DNA of 64,000 nucleotides from Daucus carota subsp. sativus (GCF_001625215.2 NC_030383.2:63726949-63790948); one strand, 5' to 3'; counted from the first letter of the stretch, positions 1 through 12,615 are shown. Numbers and translations: made by a program. The notes: a model not told the origin generated them from the sequence alone.

Positions 1-419
1 TATGAGATATTTAAATAACAAATATTTAAAAATCCTGATAAGTTTAAGAGTTAAACCAAGTCACTGTAATGATGTGTATATTGCAAGTGGTTACTGAAAT
101 TACCAATGAAGAGTTATAGTGATTTGCTTTATGATAAGAGTTCCAACTGTAAGATAGGGCCCGTTTTTCTGAGCTTAAAGCCGTGGACTTAAAAGTGATA
201 TTGACTTTTAAGTTGATAAAAGTGTGTGTTTGTGTCATAAGTTAATAAGTTCAAATTTGTGTTTGTGGAACAGGGGAGTCTAAGCCAGATCCCAACTCCA
301 GGATAATTAGCAAGTAATATTTCCAGACTCGATCAAAAAAAGTTTCTTATAAGGTGTGCAGGCAAACACAGCATTGTAATGCAAAAGATAGTTACATTTA
401 TATAAATAATGACAAATAC

Positions 420-2818
420 CAATTTTATTGAGAAGCAATACGAGTTGCTTCTGAGGCCCAGCTTTCAGCACCATCTTTTCTATATCTGCACAGCGTGTAC
501 CCAGAGGATCACGTGCATCAAGCACTTCCAATATAACATCAGATGCTTCAATGACCTTGGCCAACTCCCTGTAGAAAGCCTTCTCGGGAGTGTCTACATA
601 AAACCAAGTCTTAGACAAACCGAACACATAACAAGCGGTATTTTCTATTAAAAATAATATGTTCTGCATTGGAATATTGTAGACTAAATAGTCAGCCACA
701 CACTAATTTACAGAGCAAGACAGAGAACTAATTCATTCAAAGCAAACTATACATGCCGGAATATTGATGCTTCATCACTCTACCAGAAAATTAAATACTG
801 AATTTATTAATTGTAGTGTAAAGAAAATACATAAACCATCATCTATAGCTAAATGATGTATACACTGAAACTTTTAATAATTTCAAATGTAAATATTAAA
901 GTATTACTCGGGGGTAAAAAGAATACCCATCAGGGAATATATAATGAAATGATCCTCCTGAAAAAATGCTTAATGGCCACTACAAAGCGAAGGATCTGTC
1001 ATTGATATAAAAGTTATGTATAATCTGCTGGTATCCATACAGAATATCATTTTGGCAATTCGAATCATACTTGGAATATGTCAAATTAAGTCAATATGAT
1101 AGGCATGTTGGCAGAACAATCTGTAATATTTGCGAGATCAAATAATATTAACAATATATTGTAATCCGTTACTTTAATCATTTTACATATTAAGGGTCAT
1201 AATGACAAATTATAGCCACTTGAACTTGATATTATTCACATGTCTTCTGTTTAAAGTTTAACTTAAACTGAACTACTATATATATATTTATATATTCAAT
1301 GGGCAAAAAACAAAAGGGTTTTGTTTCATCAAAAGGTAGTCCCAAATATTAGGGTCTAGATTGTAAATAAATGTTGACTGTTGAGAGGAGAGAAAGATGA
1401 GGGAAAATGTGCATCTATTATTCCATGATATCCATATACAATCATATAACAATCTAAGTGCATATATATAGAAAAAGGCGCACTCTTATCAGATCAAACT
1501 TAGACAACAGTACCCATTAACAATAAAACGTACTTGCAATAATTAAGGACACTTAACAATTGACATTTCAATTTACAACACGAACCAAACAAATGGGACT
1601 TAGATATAGCATTAGAGTGGCCCAACTTATAGCGCAATTATACTTATACTTCCGGTTTCACATTTATACTTCCACCTCTTGTCCTAACATTATATAAGTT
1701 CACAATTGGTCACAATTTCACAGATTATGAGCAGGCTATAATAAAGTCAATGTTAAAATAGAAAGATCATTTATTTTTGAAGGGAAGATGTCACTGTTTG
1801 ATTAAGATAAAAAATATTTGATGGCAGCTTACCTCGAATTTTAACGATGGGTTCAGTTTTAACAGTCTCCTCACCAGCATTTTGTTCTTTTGAAGCATCC
1901 ACATCATCATCCTCTGGCAGGCCCAATTTCCTCTTTCTGGCCTGCAAATTACACAAAAATATATAAATAATTGTATTGCGGAGCTAATCGATAAAACTAT
2001 CCATTTCCCTCTCATTAATTATAAAAATACACATCACCATAACATGTTAGTTAAGTTCAGCAAAAGCTAAAACATCCTGTTTATGGAACTACATACTACA
2101 TTCCATAGTTCATTTTTAACACACATCAATAATAAGTTATAATAATCAAGTATACAATGTCAAGTCCCAACTTTTGCAAATGCTAAAATTATAAGAACTA
2201 CTACACACCACTCCTACAATCAATCCTGCAACGCTACCGATAACACAAACAACGTCAGGAACATACACTTAACCACTCCAAACACCCTAAAGCCGAAAAC
2301 TTTACAATTATCGAATTCCGCAAAAAACTACATACCCAACATCAAGAAAATTCACTAAACTAATCCAAACACAATCAAGACAAAATAGTAACAACAAATT
2401 CCCCCAAAACTACAAAAAATCCATACCCTTTCTTTCCGGGCAGCTTTCTTTTGCTCCAATTCCTCAAGCGCAAGAGCCCGTCGAGCTTCGAGAGCTTTCA
2501 GCTCCTGCTCCTTGAAAGGCCAGTCATTTGGAATACCTGGGTCTTTCTCTACTTTAGGCCTCTTGTTAAGCCCCTGTTTTTTAGCATCTTTAGCCTTCTT
2601 CTTGTGATGCTCTTTGACCTTTCTAATCACCTTGTATTTTTGTTTCAGTGAGACCCTTTTGCTCTTACTCTCTGTACATTATAATCACATTCATTAATTC
2701 ATTGAAATTGCAATATAAATCAATAATTCAAGAAACCAAGAAAAATATGTGCAAGTATGTGAATAACTTAATTAAGATGAGTGTGTGTAGATTGCTTACT
2801 TTTGCTTCTCTTAGGCAT
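420..2818 (-). CDS. NSN1: Guanine nucleotide-binding protein-like NSN1 (nucleostemin-like GTPase), 5' part only
   Basis: Nucleostemin-family nucleolar GTPase that acts in large ribosomal subunit assembly. Four coding exons are seen on the minus strand: 2818-2800, 2671-2427, 1941-1833 and 593-420, all with GT-AG borders and consistent phases (182 codons plus one base). The start is the MPKRSK methionine, which lies just downstream of a GA-repeat leader. The N-terminus is a lysine-rich nucleolar-type basic region ([16 protein letters not shown], then [15 protein letters not shown]), followed by [18 protein letters not shown] and a coiled coil. Exon 4 opens the circularly permuted GTPase domain with [15 protein letters not shown] and LVLLLNKI (the G4 NKxD motif, cut at the exon border). 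The remaining exons, with the G1 P-loop, lie beyond position 1. Identification rests on close recall of Arabidopsis At3g07050. The gene looks normal, not decayed. Confidence 0.93.
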
Positions 2819-2822
2819 TTTG

Positions 2823-2843
2823 AGAGAGAGAGAAGGAGAGGGA

Positions 2844-2888
<45 letters not shown>
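2823..2888. repeat. GA microsatellite in the NSN1 leader
   Basis: Near-perfect (GA)n tract beginning five bases upstream of the NSN1 start codon, so it is transcribed as (CT)n in the 5' leader. In-frame reading would give a serine-leucine stretch, which I take as untranslated. Confidence 0.9.
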
Positions 2889-2889
<1 letters not shown>

Positions 2890-2904
2890 TAGGTGCTGAG
2901 AGAA

Positions 2905-3040
2905 AAGGGTTTAGGGTTTTGAAGATGTAGGTGATGATCCGAAAGAGTTGGAGCGGGTTAAATGGGCCGGATTGGTAAGCTTGTGTAAAGCCCATTTATT
3001 GTACTTGTACATATTTCTGAAAGCTATATGGAAGCCCATC
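2905..3040 (-). promoter_or_regulatory. NSN1 promoter: telo-box plus site II elements
   Basis: Read on the minus strand, an AAACCCTAA telo-box lies at 2919-2911, and site II type TGGGCC/TGGGCT elements lie at about 2963-2968, 2988-2995 and 3032-3039. This pairing is known from plant ribosomal-protein and ribosome-biogenesis promoters, which fits NSN1. No clear TATA box is seen. The function is inferred from motif identity and position. Confidence 0.6.
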
Positions 3041-3049
3041 TATTCAAAA

Positions 3050-3910
3050 CCCCTATTCCATAAAACTTTTGGGTTTTAGCAATAGCAAATTTTATCAAAC
3101 TTAGAATTTTTTTAATTTTCAAGATTTGAGTTTAAATTTTGTGTATTAGCAAAACCCGAGCTAAAATAACCAATTCAAACCCGAAATCGGGTTAAAACCT
3201 AAAATATATGTGTATATATTATGAAAATATTATATAATAAGTTATAAGTCAGTTTACAGTATTTTAAAATAAGTTTAATGATGCATATTTATTTTATTCT
3301 ATTCTATTACATCATCATTATTCAACAATTATTATATATTAGTATGTACTGTATTTTAATTTATTCAACTTAACTATTTATAAATTTATTTAGTACAAAT
3401 ACGTGATTGATATATATTTTACTTGTATTTATATTATTGTGCTTAATTTTATTTCGTTTATCAATTTTCAATTTCAAAGAGGGTGCCTTTCGTTCTGGGC
3501 CCAGCCCAATACTCACAGCCTATGCTACCAAAGTGGTTCTAATCCATTTTTCTTTGTTTCGAACTCAAAACAAGCTCCAAAAATAGTCTGAACAAGTTTC
3601 CAAAAAAAAAAAAAATAGTCTGAACAAAAATTGGCCCAGAAAATGTATTCAAGTTTTATTTTTTATATCTGTCAAAAAAAAAAAAGTTTTATTTTTTATA
3701 ATTTTTTAGGGCACGATTTCTATGATTTAAGAAAATATTAGGCCAACAGAATTAGAAAAGCGATTTCGGTATGGAACAGAAAGATTTAATGCAGAGGTAA
3801 AAAGTACTTGCAGATCCAGCAATTACTAATGGAAAGCGATTTTCATAAACAATTTTTCTTCCGAAATGTTATGTATCTCAAAATTTGTTTTCAGATTCTT
3901 TTCTCAAATC
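3050..3910. other. AT-rich intergenic DNA
   Basis: No gene recognised. It holds several poly(A)/poly(T) runs and a short local duplication of a roughly 15-base block on both sides of the A-run near 3601. Confidence 0.6.
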
Positions 3911-3913
3911 TTA

Positions 3914-4582
3914 GGGGTCATTTGTTAAATCTGAATCAAATTTCTGGATGAGTAAAAAATTTGAAGGAGTAAAATTTCTGGACGAATAATTTCTTTTATC
4001 ATTTGTTAAATCTAATCAAAATTCTGGATGAGTAAAAAATCAGAATAAAATTTTCGGACAAATAAAAAATCTATGTAGATAATAATATAACCAAAATTTT
4101 TTGCAAGTATGTAAATAAAGATTACTCTCTCTCTCCCCCACATTTCTCTACGTTGCTTTTTGGCACGTTTTTCAACCTTCATTTAGTTTCATAATATATT
4201 TTTCAATTTTTTTTTTCTATGAATAGAAGTTTGATATTTAAACTTTTATTCAAAAAATGAAAAAATGAAAAAATTTAAAAAAATTATGAAATTATATTTT
4301 ATTGAAGTCTCAAAATATGTGCAAATAATGAACGTAAACAAGGAGGACGGAGGGAGTATAAACTAATTTATATTTAAAATATTATAAGTTATAAAATTTA
4401 AAATTTATAAAAACCAACGGGACCATAAAGCGTCTGTTGGCTGACGTGGTTTCCTTAACCATTCAGATACAATTCGATGGTCATGTCGTCCAGCAATAAT
4501 CTAATCTAGGCTCGTCCAGAAGTATGGAAAGTTGAAACAAATGATCTGGACGATGACTGATCCCTGGTTATCAAATGACCCC
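3914..4582. mobile_element. PIF/Harbinger (Tourist-like) MITE, 669 bp, with a Stowaway-type end inside
   Basis: Terminal inverted repeats start GGGGTCATTTGTTAA and end TTATCAAATGACCCC. The element is flanked by a 3-bp TTA target duplication (3911-3913 and 4583-4585), the pattern of PIF/Harbinger elements. It has no coding capacity. Internally, about 4140-4360 resembles the element near 60625-60840 and ends in the GGACGGAGGGAGTA motif of Stowaway-like MITEs, so a second MITE may be nested here. Confidence 0.82.
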
Positions 4583-4585
4583 TTA

Positions 4586-5815
4586 GTTGGTGTGATATAT
4601 GATTGGTTCTACCCATACTAAAAATAACTGGTGTGTTTTATAAATATTAATCACCCAATTAAAATCAGCTTTGTCAGAATGGACAAATTAGAAAGACGTA
4701 GCATTATTATTTACTCATTTAAAAAACCGCAGCAAAAATTAACAGCCAGAAGTAAGACAATGTAATTTTTTTATGAGATAGAAATATATGAGGAAACAAC
4801 TAGCTAGGTTTATGTTTGCAGAGAAACACCCATTTTGCTGCCTGAAAACAAGAAATGAGACGGAAATGACAGGCATATTAGGTGACCAGTATTTTTCAAA
4901 GGATGAAAAAAAAAGCACAAGGACAATTTAGCAGATAATCTGTACCCTACGTTGTTACAACACAATCTTTTTTAAAGCAACCATCACATTTCAAACCTCA
5001 ATTAATTTCGTTTATATCGGTGATTTTCCATTTTTTGTTCAGGCCATATTCTTTTATCATGAATTAGTAGTCATTTTTTTTTTTTGACAAAAATTAGTAG
5101 TCATTTTGATTTTTACACGTATCTTAGAGTGTGTGAAAAAAATAGCTCCATAAATATAATTTCAATTTAATTGATTATTAATTAAGATCTAGTTTCGGTA
5201 TTCAGATAAATCAGGAAAACTTTAAAAATAATCATCAAAGTAATCATTTATTTACATCTTCAAATAAGTGTAAAAAATTGAAACAAGCTGTTATTTGATG
5301 GAGTCTCAACAAAACTATATACATAACATATCTAAAAATATATTACACAATATTTTTTCAAATTTATGTTGAGTAATCCGCAGATTTTCTAAAAATTTAT
5401 GAATGCATTAGTTTGGTGCCATACATTTGTGAATTGAACAATTGGCATTCTTGGAATGGATCAAATCATGTCACATCCACTGAAAGAAAAGAAACTTTGA
5501 AGATGAAACATGAATAAAAGGTTTCTGTTTCAAAGGAGCAAATTTATCGAAAAGACAAGAGGGGCAAAGACAAGAAGTGATCGAGGACATATAATTGAAA
5601 TGAATCATCATCCATGCATAATGTAAATCATTCGAGTAGTGATTAGCTAAATAGTAGCATTAGCAAATAGCAACCATTTTTTATAAGTATTTACAGATCT
5701 AACAAATTTTTGCCGCTCATAATTGAAAGATAAGGAACTTCACTCGTGTAGGTATTGAAAAATATTTTTGACAATCAAAATAGACGGTTGAAATTAACTT
5801 TAATTTTGACAGACA
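4586..5815. other. AT-rich intergenic DNA
   Basis: No coding region or RNA gene recognised. A short tandem of ATTAGTAGTCATTTT interrupted by a T-run sits near 5065-5110. Confidence 0.5.
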
Positions 5816-6065
5816 TATTAAAATATGATCTGGATAAGTCCTTCTCCTAACACCTTGAGGTTTTAGGAGAATTGGTCATTTAACACGATATTAGAGCTTA
5901 GTCTCGCGAGAGACCAATATTTTCAGAATTTGTTAAGGCTAGAAGACAATGTTATGCCCCAATAGATGGGCGCCCGTGATCCACTCTCGACCCATAAATA
6001 AATTTTCGAGTGAGAGAAAATGTTAGAATATGATCTGGGTAAGCTCCGGTTTTTTAGTAGGACAC
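5816..6065 (+). mobile_element. TRIM-type LTR fossil, degraded
   Basis: Small non-coding LTR-retrotransposon relic. A roughly 65-bp 5' terminal repeat is followed by a degenerate primer-binding region near 5886-5900, a short internal part, a purine-rich tract and a second terminal repeat beginning at 6024. The repeats start alike (T(A/G)TTA(A/G)AATATGATCTGG). It is broken and clearly older than the TR-GAG copy at 35367. No coding capacity. Confidence 0.5.
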
Positions 6066-6815
6066 TAGAGACTTGCAACAACCATTTTCGTTAACCTATA
6101 ATTATCTAATCACAGTGTCTATATATATTAAGGTCTACTCCTAGACACATACTCTATAATGATAACCCTAGTAGCTGGTAGTAGTATTTTCGATCAATCA
6201 TTGTACAATTATGCATAATTTGAAGAAAAAAAAATCTGCATGACAGCATGAGATTATGGACCATTTATAAGTTACTCTACTGTAACTAGCAGCTGCTGAA
6301 GGGACTTTTTACTGTACGTGTGCTTTCCTTGCTTGCAGTCAAGCTAAGTACAAGCGATGATTATTCATTATCACACACCTTATAATGACCTGCTTGCTAA
6401 ACACACAGATGAACCGTATCTGGGTAAGGAACCGGGGGAAGCGACTAAGCCTCAGGTCCCTGCCAACTATTCAAAAATCAAAATTTTTGAAATTATATAT
6501 AATAATTCTGATTGGCTTCTTTTAGTATTTATTTGGTCTTTCTATACTAAAATTCAGTTCCCTCCACTTGTAAGACCATATATATCATGTTTTCATAATT
6601 CAGTTTAGGGATTGCTCTGTTACAGTTAGGATTAATCGTTCCGTTACGGTTATAACACATGATTATCATAATCATATATTGGTGATGTTTGTGTAAATTT
6701 AAAAGGAGTGCTTCTGTTTTTTTATACAAACAGATCGAAAAAATTAAAACCGACTTTTTAGCAGAAAATACCAAAAGTTGTGGTGCCCAAACATGCACAT
6801 TATTCTATTATATAG
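6066..6815. other. Intergenic DNA with an unidentified short ORF
   Basis: An ATG-initiated 83-codon ORF occupies 6357-6608 on the plus strand. Its first half (to about residue 40, ending KPQVPANYSK) is less AT-biased than its surroundings and follows an acceptor-like TTGCTTGCAG. I do not recognise the peptide, and no neighbouring exon was found, so I do not call a gene. Confidence 0.35.
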
Positions 6816-7103
6816 TGTTGAAATATAAGTATAAGATCCATAAAAGAGTCTCCTCTAACACCTTAAGGTTTTAGATGGAATAGTTCTCTACATGGTATCA
6901 GAGCGAGAATCATTCCATCTAAAACCTTAAGGTGTTAGAGGATGCCCTTTTATGGCTCTTATACTTATATTTCAACACTCCCCCTCACTCGAAATCCCAT
7001 TATTTAGGTTGAAGAGTGGATCACCATGCAGAGAACCATTCCATCTAAAATTTTAAAGTGTTAGCAGAAGTCCTTTTATGGATCTTATACTTATATTTCA
7101 ACA
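6816..7103. mobile_element. Inverted TRIM composite, 288 bp, with 5-bp target duplication
   Basis: A 77-bp LTR in plus orientation (6816-6892, TGTTGAAAT to CTCTACA) is followed by a tRNA-Met type primer-binding site, TGGTATCAGAGC (6893-6904). It joins a minus-oriented TRIM whose LTRs lie at about 6905-6977 and 7027-7103, with a purine tract next to the inner one. Both outer ends are the same LTR end in inverted orientation. The whole block is bordered by TATAG (6811-6815 and 7104-7108). Non-coding fossil. Confidence 0.68.
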
Positions 7104-7766
7104 TATAGATCATATAGTCGAATTCGATTTTTCCACATGTCATGTGTGAACCTGCACTCTGATATTATGCTAAGTGATCTATTCTTCTAAAATCTCAAAA
7201 TATTAGGAGTAGGGATTATCAATATTAAATATTATTCAAACAGTTTAAATACTCACATCCATTTACCGGTGATAAAATTTGAACACAAGAAAAGTTGAAT
7301 AAGAGAGATATTATTGGACAAATAAGATAGAACGAAAATTACATTTCAGTTTCTGTGCAGCACTAAACAAATGGCATGTGGTCCTTATAGTCAATCTGCA
7401 GATAACTTAGTTAACTAGGGCTCATACACTGCGTTCATTATTATATACCGATATGGATCACATGTTTGACTATTTATGTGTAGAGTAAGGACAGCAATAT
7501 GGCTAATTCTTAAATTGCGCCTCATAAAGAGGCAGCTTTGCACAAGTCTTTGATTCTTTCGTCAATAGATTTAACTTTTTCTTTCTCTAAATATATTAAA
7601 ATCAACGGAAGTTAGACAGTTAGGCAGTTGCCAGACTCCGATTTTCTAAGCATGATCATTAATCGAGAGAGTATTTTAATAATTTTGATTAAAATTAGTT
7701 GGCTAAATTTCATGTGTTCTAAATTTATGAATAATAATAATATAAGAAAAAACTTTATCCAGACAC
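7104..7766. other. AT-rich intergenic DNA
   Basis: Nothing recognised beyond general AT richness. Confidence 0.5.
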
Positions 7767-7769
7767 TGA

Positions 7770-8190
7770 GAGCATCTCCAACGACGTTGGCTATAATCGT
7801 TGGCTAAATTGGACCTGTAAGACATTATGTAAAATTTGCTGAATCTGTAAGACATTTTGCTTCAATGGTATTAGCTATATTGGTTGGCTATAATTTAAAA
7901 AGAGTATGTTATTAATATCTTAAATTATTAAAATAGAATATATCAGTTCAATATGGTAATAAATGATGTGCAATCTTCCTACAGATTTCTTGCCGAAATT
8001 TAGAAATTCGACAAATTTAGCCATCCATACAGGTTCGACAAATTTAGACATCCATAGGAGGTTGGCTAAATTTATAGATAACAGCTGAGCATGGTTGGAG
8101 TTGAGTATTTCGAGTTGTTGGCTAAATTTTTTTATTTTAAGTATGCCAACTCACGTTTTAGCCAAGGGCTCTCAATGGTTGTAGATGCTC
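7770..8190. mobile_element. Harbinger-like MITE (GAGCATCTCCAAC family), 421 bp
   Basis: Ends GAGCATCTCCAAC and GGTTGTAGATGCTC form terminal inverted repeats. A TGA triplet flanks both sides (7767-7769, 8191-8193). The interior repeats the theme TTGGCTAAATTTGTCG. A second family member, inverted, lies at 12921-13278. Non-coding. Confidence 0.75.
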
Positions 8191-8193
8191 TGA

Positions 8194-10909
8194 GTTGTCA
8201 ATACATGAATAATAATTTTTTAATAATAATATGAGACCACGTATGCATACATATGCGTTTTCAAATTAAAATTTGTCATGTGTTATGTAATATTATTTGA
8301 TAGATATTTGAAAATATTATTTGACATAACTAAAGCGGCTATGATATTATAGAGGTGGGAAAAGAACCTGAATATATATGGAAGATCGGTTCATGGACAT
8401 GCAAGACAAGATAGTTTTGATTAAAATGCTATCGGAACCGAATCTTGTGCTTTCTTTCAAAGGTCTGATTTGAATTATATTGCATCAGTAAGGACCCACC
8501 TAATTGAATTTCGACGTCTTCTCATCCACCAGCTCAAAGCCTAAATTTCGTGGAGGATCCAATTTTAAACTAGCCACGACAATGGCTCCATGAACTATGA
8601 TATTACAATAATAGATATAAAATATCACACACGATTAAGTTAAAACTTTTCTCGACGGTTTTTCACTTTTATTTCCGAGACTGCACTACAGTCTACGATA
8701 AACATGACTTTTTACCACAGGTATATGATCTGTTTAAGGTTTCATTTTATGAAGGAAATTTTATGTTGTATTTGCTCAAAAGGCCCAATGAATTGGGATT
8801 TCTCATCCAGCTCCTCGCGAATAATCAAATTTTCAGAAAAACAAGAGTTCGTGCTATTGTTTAGCTATTAAACGATGACTTTAGTAATTTATTAGATTTA
8901 TTGACATATTATTATAGTTGTAAGCTGTGTTCGGGGGTCTATCGAAAAGAATCCAAAAAAGAGAAAAACTGGATCTATGTCCAACACTGTAGAAGGTAGT
9001 ACCGTCGGGCAAGGTGAAGTAGTAAATTAAAAAAACCATCATAATTTATTCATTACAAATACAGTAAATCGTTGCAAGTTTAATTTGATGAATCCCACAA
9101 ATTTGGGTAATATTATCTAATATTACAATGTAAGATAACAATTTTGTGACAAAAACCAAGCGTGGAGTACATCCGTCATAAATTATCTATAATAAATAAA
9201 TATATGTTTGTTGTAGTGCTTGATGATTATAACTAGTATAATTACGTATCCAAATTTTGTTACCAATATTTTGTTCAAATGACATGATATATATATATAT
9301 AATTAATTTAATTGAATGATTGATATGTATATAAAGAATTTCATCACGTCGCCAACTAAATTTGAGAAAAGAATTTGAAATATTTAGCATTTTTCTCATA
9401 ACTATCATCTCAGTTTGGTACGTTCCTTCAGCTGAAAACTGTCGTCACAGCAAAACGGGTTGAATGACATTAATAATAGATGTGCGTAATGGCGCGTTTG
9501 TTAATGGTTTGCTGTTGTAACGTTTCGCTTAATATGTCAATATATATTTACAAAGTCCGAAGTCAAATATGTGCATTCGTCGATTAAATCCATATGGTCA
9601 CTCCATTGACTATGCTCACTAAATGCAATGGGAGCGGGAGAAACAGCACACGTGGCATGGCTCGTCCCTCTGTCTATACGAATCAGTTGCTGATTTTGAG
9701 ATCATTTGGGTTAACTTAAAAAAGTGACTTCTTACTTAAGAAAGAAATGATTTCTTACTTATAGTAAAGAAAGAAGTGGAGTAGAATTGAGAAGTAAATA
9801 AGTTAATAAGATGTTTGGAAAAGAAGCAGAAACCGTGAGAGAGAAGCTAGCATTTTCAGCTTCTTAAAAGTGCTTCTACTTCTTTGCACAAACAGGTGAA
9901 GAAAAACAGAAGTTATAAGCACTTTTTGCTTCTCACAAACAAACACCACCTTTATATCGCTGGTATAATTACGATATTTCTAATATATATTAACAAGATA
10001 ATAAGTTTTTGTTGTGTCAAATCTTATTAATGATGATAATTTTTTTTGTGTATAAATATTTTGGTTGAATAAATTTTCCGTCGGTAAACAAAAAAACTGA
10101 TTGATTTGTGCTCATAGACATGATAGAAATACCCATATATGTAATAATTTATTTGTATAGTAAAAAAAGCTTATTTGATGAATAAATATTATGATAGTGA
10201 TTCATCCGGTCCTTACCCTTCTCATTTCTCACTAATTCTGTAAGTTCAAAATAAAATTTGAAAATTATATATAAAATATTTACAATCAAAGTACATGAAC
10301 ATAAGCTGAAAGTTAACCACATCGGAAAGTTTCATGTTCAACAAAATAATTAATTTTACTAATATAACAAAGAATTATAGTAAAGTGAATTCTTAAACAT
10401 TTTTATACTAAACAAATATACCCAATATTAAGAGGTTGAATATATTCATAAATAAAAAAACTTTATCATAAAAGTTGAGTTTTTTTAATATAAAATTTTA
10501 TATTTTCTAATAATATATATTAATAATTTTTAATTAAAAATTTTACGATCTAATTAAATTTCAAGATATAGGTGATGTTTCTTGAGTTTGAAGCACCCTT
10601 GGTTTGAGGAATGAGGAATGGGATGATGAAACAAAATTCTCAATCAAATATGGGTTTGGAATAAACGAAACACGTACATGATACTAGCAAGTCTGAATCA
10701 AACGATCTCATTTCATGATTTCTTTTTTTTTTTTTCCATTTTTTCACAAAATACTTATTTTAAACTTATCAAAATTGTACCGTAGATTCATCCTAAGATA
10801 ATGGAGCATTAATATACGAAATCAATCATATGAATGAGTGTGCGCATGCACCATTTGGTGAAACAGTGAGAGGCATGTATACATCAGCTGATACATACTT
10901 CATACGTAC
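8194..10909. other. Gene-poor intergenic DNA
   Basis: No gene supported in 2.7 kb. Short AT repeats occur near 9287-9302. A block at about 9700-9955 rich in GAAGTAAATAAG and CTTCTTACTT may be an old MITE, but I could not define its ends. Confidence 0.45.
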
Positions 10910-10917
10910 CGCAGAAC

Positions 10918-11660
10918 TAGGGCTGTTTAACGAACCGAGCTGTTCGCGAACAAGCTCGAGCTCGGCTCGTTAAGAGCTCGTTCGGCTCGGCTCGTTAAGT
11001 TAACGAGCTCGAGCTCGAACACAAAAAATTGTTCGTTAAGTAAACGAGCTCGAGCCGAGCTTTTAGTATGTTCGGCTCGAGCTCGTTCGGCTCGAGTTCG
11101 GCTTGTTAAAGCTCGAAAAAATGTAATATTTTCGGGGTTTTTTTATAATTTATATATGTTATTGGACTCAGAATTCAACATAATATATATATATATTAGT
11201 GATGTAAACAAAATTTTAGGAAATAATAATTTTATTTGGTTTTTAACAGGCAAGTAGAAGTTTAACTAGTACCGCTAACTAGTGTTTAATCCTAATTTAG
11301 TGTTTCAATATTTTAAAAAATAATTTTTACCGATCCAACTGTATGGATGTTAACATATATACATTTTAGTGATATAAACAAAGTTTCAAAAAAATTGAAA
11401 TTATTAGGTTAGCTATTTTAAGAGTCAACTAGCGGTTTGTCCTTATTTTTTTTCTGGCTCGGCTCGACTCGACTCGACTCAGCTCGGCTCGTATTTGTTC
11501 GCGAACAAGCTCGTGTTCGGCTCGTTAGTTAACGAGCCGAGCTTGAACACAATTTTTGTTCGATTAAAAAGCTCGGCTCGGCTCGGCTCGTCAGAAAAAA
11601 AATTAAAGCTCGGCTCTGTTCGGTCAAAACTCGGCTCGGCTCGGTTCGTGAACAGCTCTA
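10918..11660. mobile_element. Non-autonomous hAT element, 743 bp, with GCTCG-rich subterminal arrays
   Basis: An 8-bp target duplication, CGCAGAAC (10910-10917 and 11661-11668), borders ends TAGGGCTGTTTAACGAACCG and CGGTTCGTGAACAGCTCTA, which are imperfect inverted repeats. Both subterminal regions (about 10935-11110 and 11455-11645) are dense arrays of GAGCTCG/GGCTCG words in both orientations, while the middle is AT-rich with no transposase. The 8-bp duplication and repeat architecture indicate the hAT superfamily. ORFs in the arrays are artefacts of the repeats. Confidence 0.85.
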
Positions 11661-11668
11661 CGCAGAAC

Positions 11669-12229
11669 TTCACACTCACACACAAGCATGGTGTATGTGT
11701 GTGTATGAATGAGAGATGAGTAGGGACCATGGGGCAGCTATCATGGAGACAAGGCAAGTCGATGGAGTTGCCTTTTATATCAGATTTATTAGCTGCTCCA
11801 CTGTGTTTGATAGAGAGAATACGATGCTTTGTTTTCTGTGTGTGCCCTTTTCTTCTTTCTCTCCATTTTTCTACCTGCAGATTTATGTACTACTACTTTA
11901 TTTTTACTTGTATATATACATAATCAATCACGCAATCACTTCATTTTGGTGAGAAATTTACATTTAAGATTGTGACGGGTTTATCTCAGTTTCGACACCC
12001 AGATTTGACTCTAACTACTCGATCATTTATAACATAGATAAATCTAAGTAGTCAAAAATTGAATAGGGTGAAAAATATTAGAATAAATACTCATATTTAT
12101 AACACATCAATCTATATTATCAAAACAAAACTAAAACAAACACATGTATGTGTGAGTATATAAAATAAAATTTCTATTTTGATTAGTTAAGAGCATTAGT
12201 TGAATGCTAACGCATCTTGATATATGTAC
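11669..12229. other. Intergenic DNA
   Basis: Overlapping short ORFs near 11716-11952 show no recognisable domain or codon signal. Confidence 0.45.
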
Positions 12230-12232
12230 TAA

Positions 12233-12615
12233 GAGGAAGTCCAATAGTGCCCTAAAATCATGTCCTAACTCAAAATTTAAGGCATTTGAAGTAAAATGGT
12301 GCTCCAACAATGTCCTAATGGTGCCTCAAAATACTAGGACATCTAACAAATGCCTTATTTTGAGGCACAATCATGCATGCCCTAAACCAATTCTATCAAT
12401 AAAATATTAGCTTACTCACATTCTAACACACCTCTCTTCTATCTCTTTTTCACTTCTCTTCAACAATAATTCAAATATACTATTATTTAAATAATAAGGC
12501 ATAATAATAGGGCATGTTGTTGGAGTTGTTATCTTAAAATGATGTCCTAAATCACTAAGACATTATTTTTTATTATATATATAGGACACTTGCTAAGACA
12601 CTGTTGGACTTGGTC
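12233..12615. mobile_element. Harbinger-like MITE (GAGNAAGTCCA family), 383 bp
   Basis: Ends GAGGAAGTCCAATAGTG and CACTGTTGGACTTGGTC are inverted repeats, flanked by TAA on each side (12230-12232, 12616-12618). The same family is represented at 40332-40685. The interior carries repeated GTCCTAA words. Non-coding. Confidence 0.78.

Noticed and set aside
10918-11660. CRISPR-like or satellite array
   Set aside because: The repeats are short words in both orientations without spacers of constant size, and the block has hAT ends and target duplication.
11479-11757. Overlapping ORFs on both strands
   Set aside because: They read the GCTCG word arrays of the hAT element; the composition explains the open frames.
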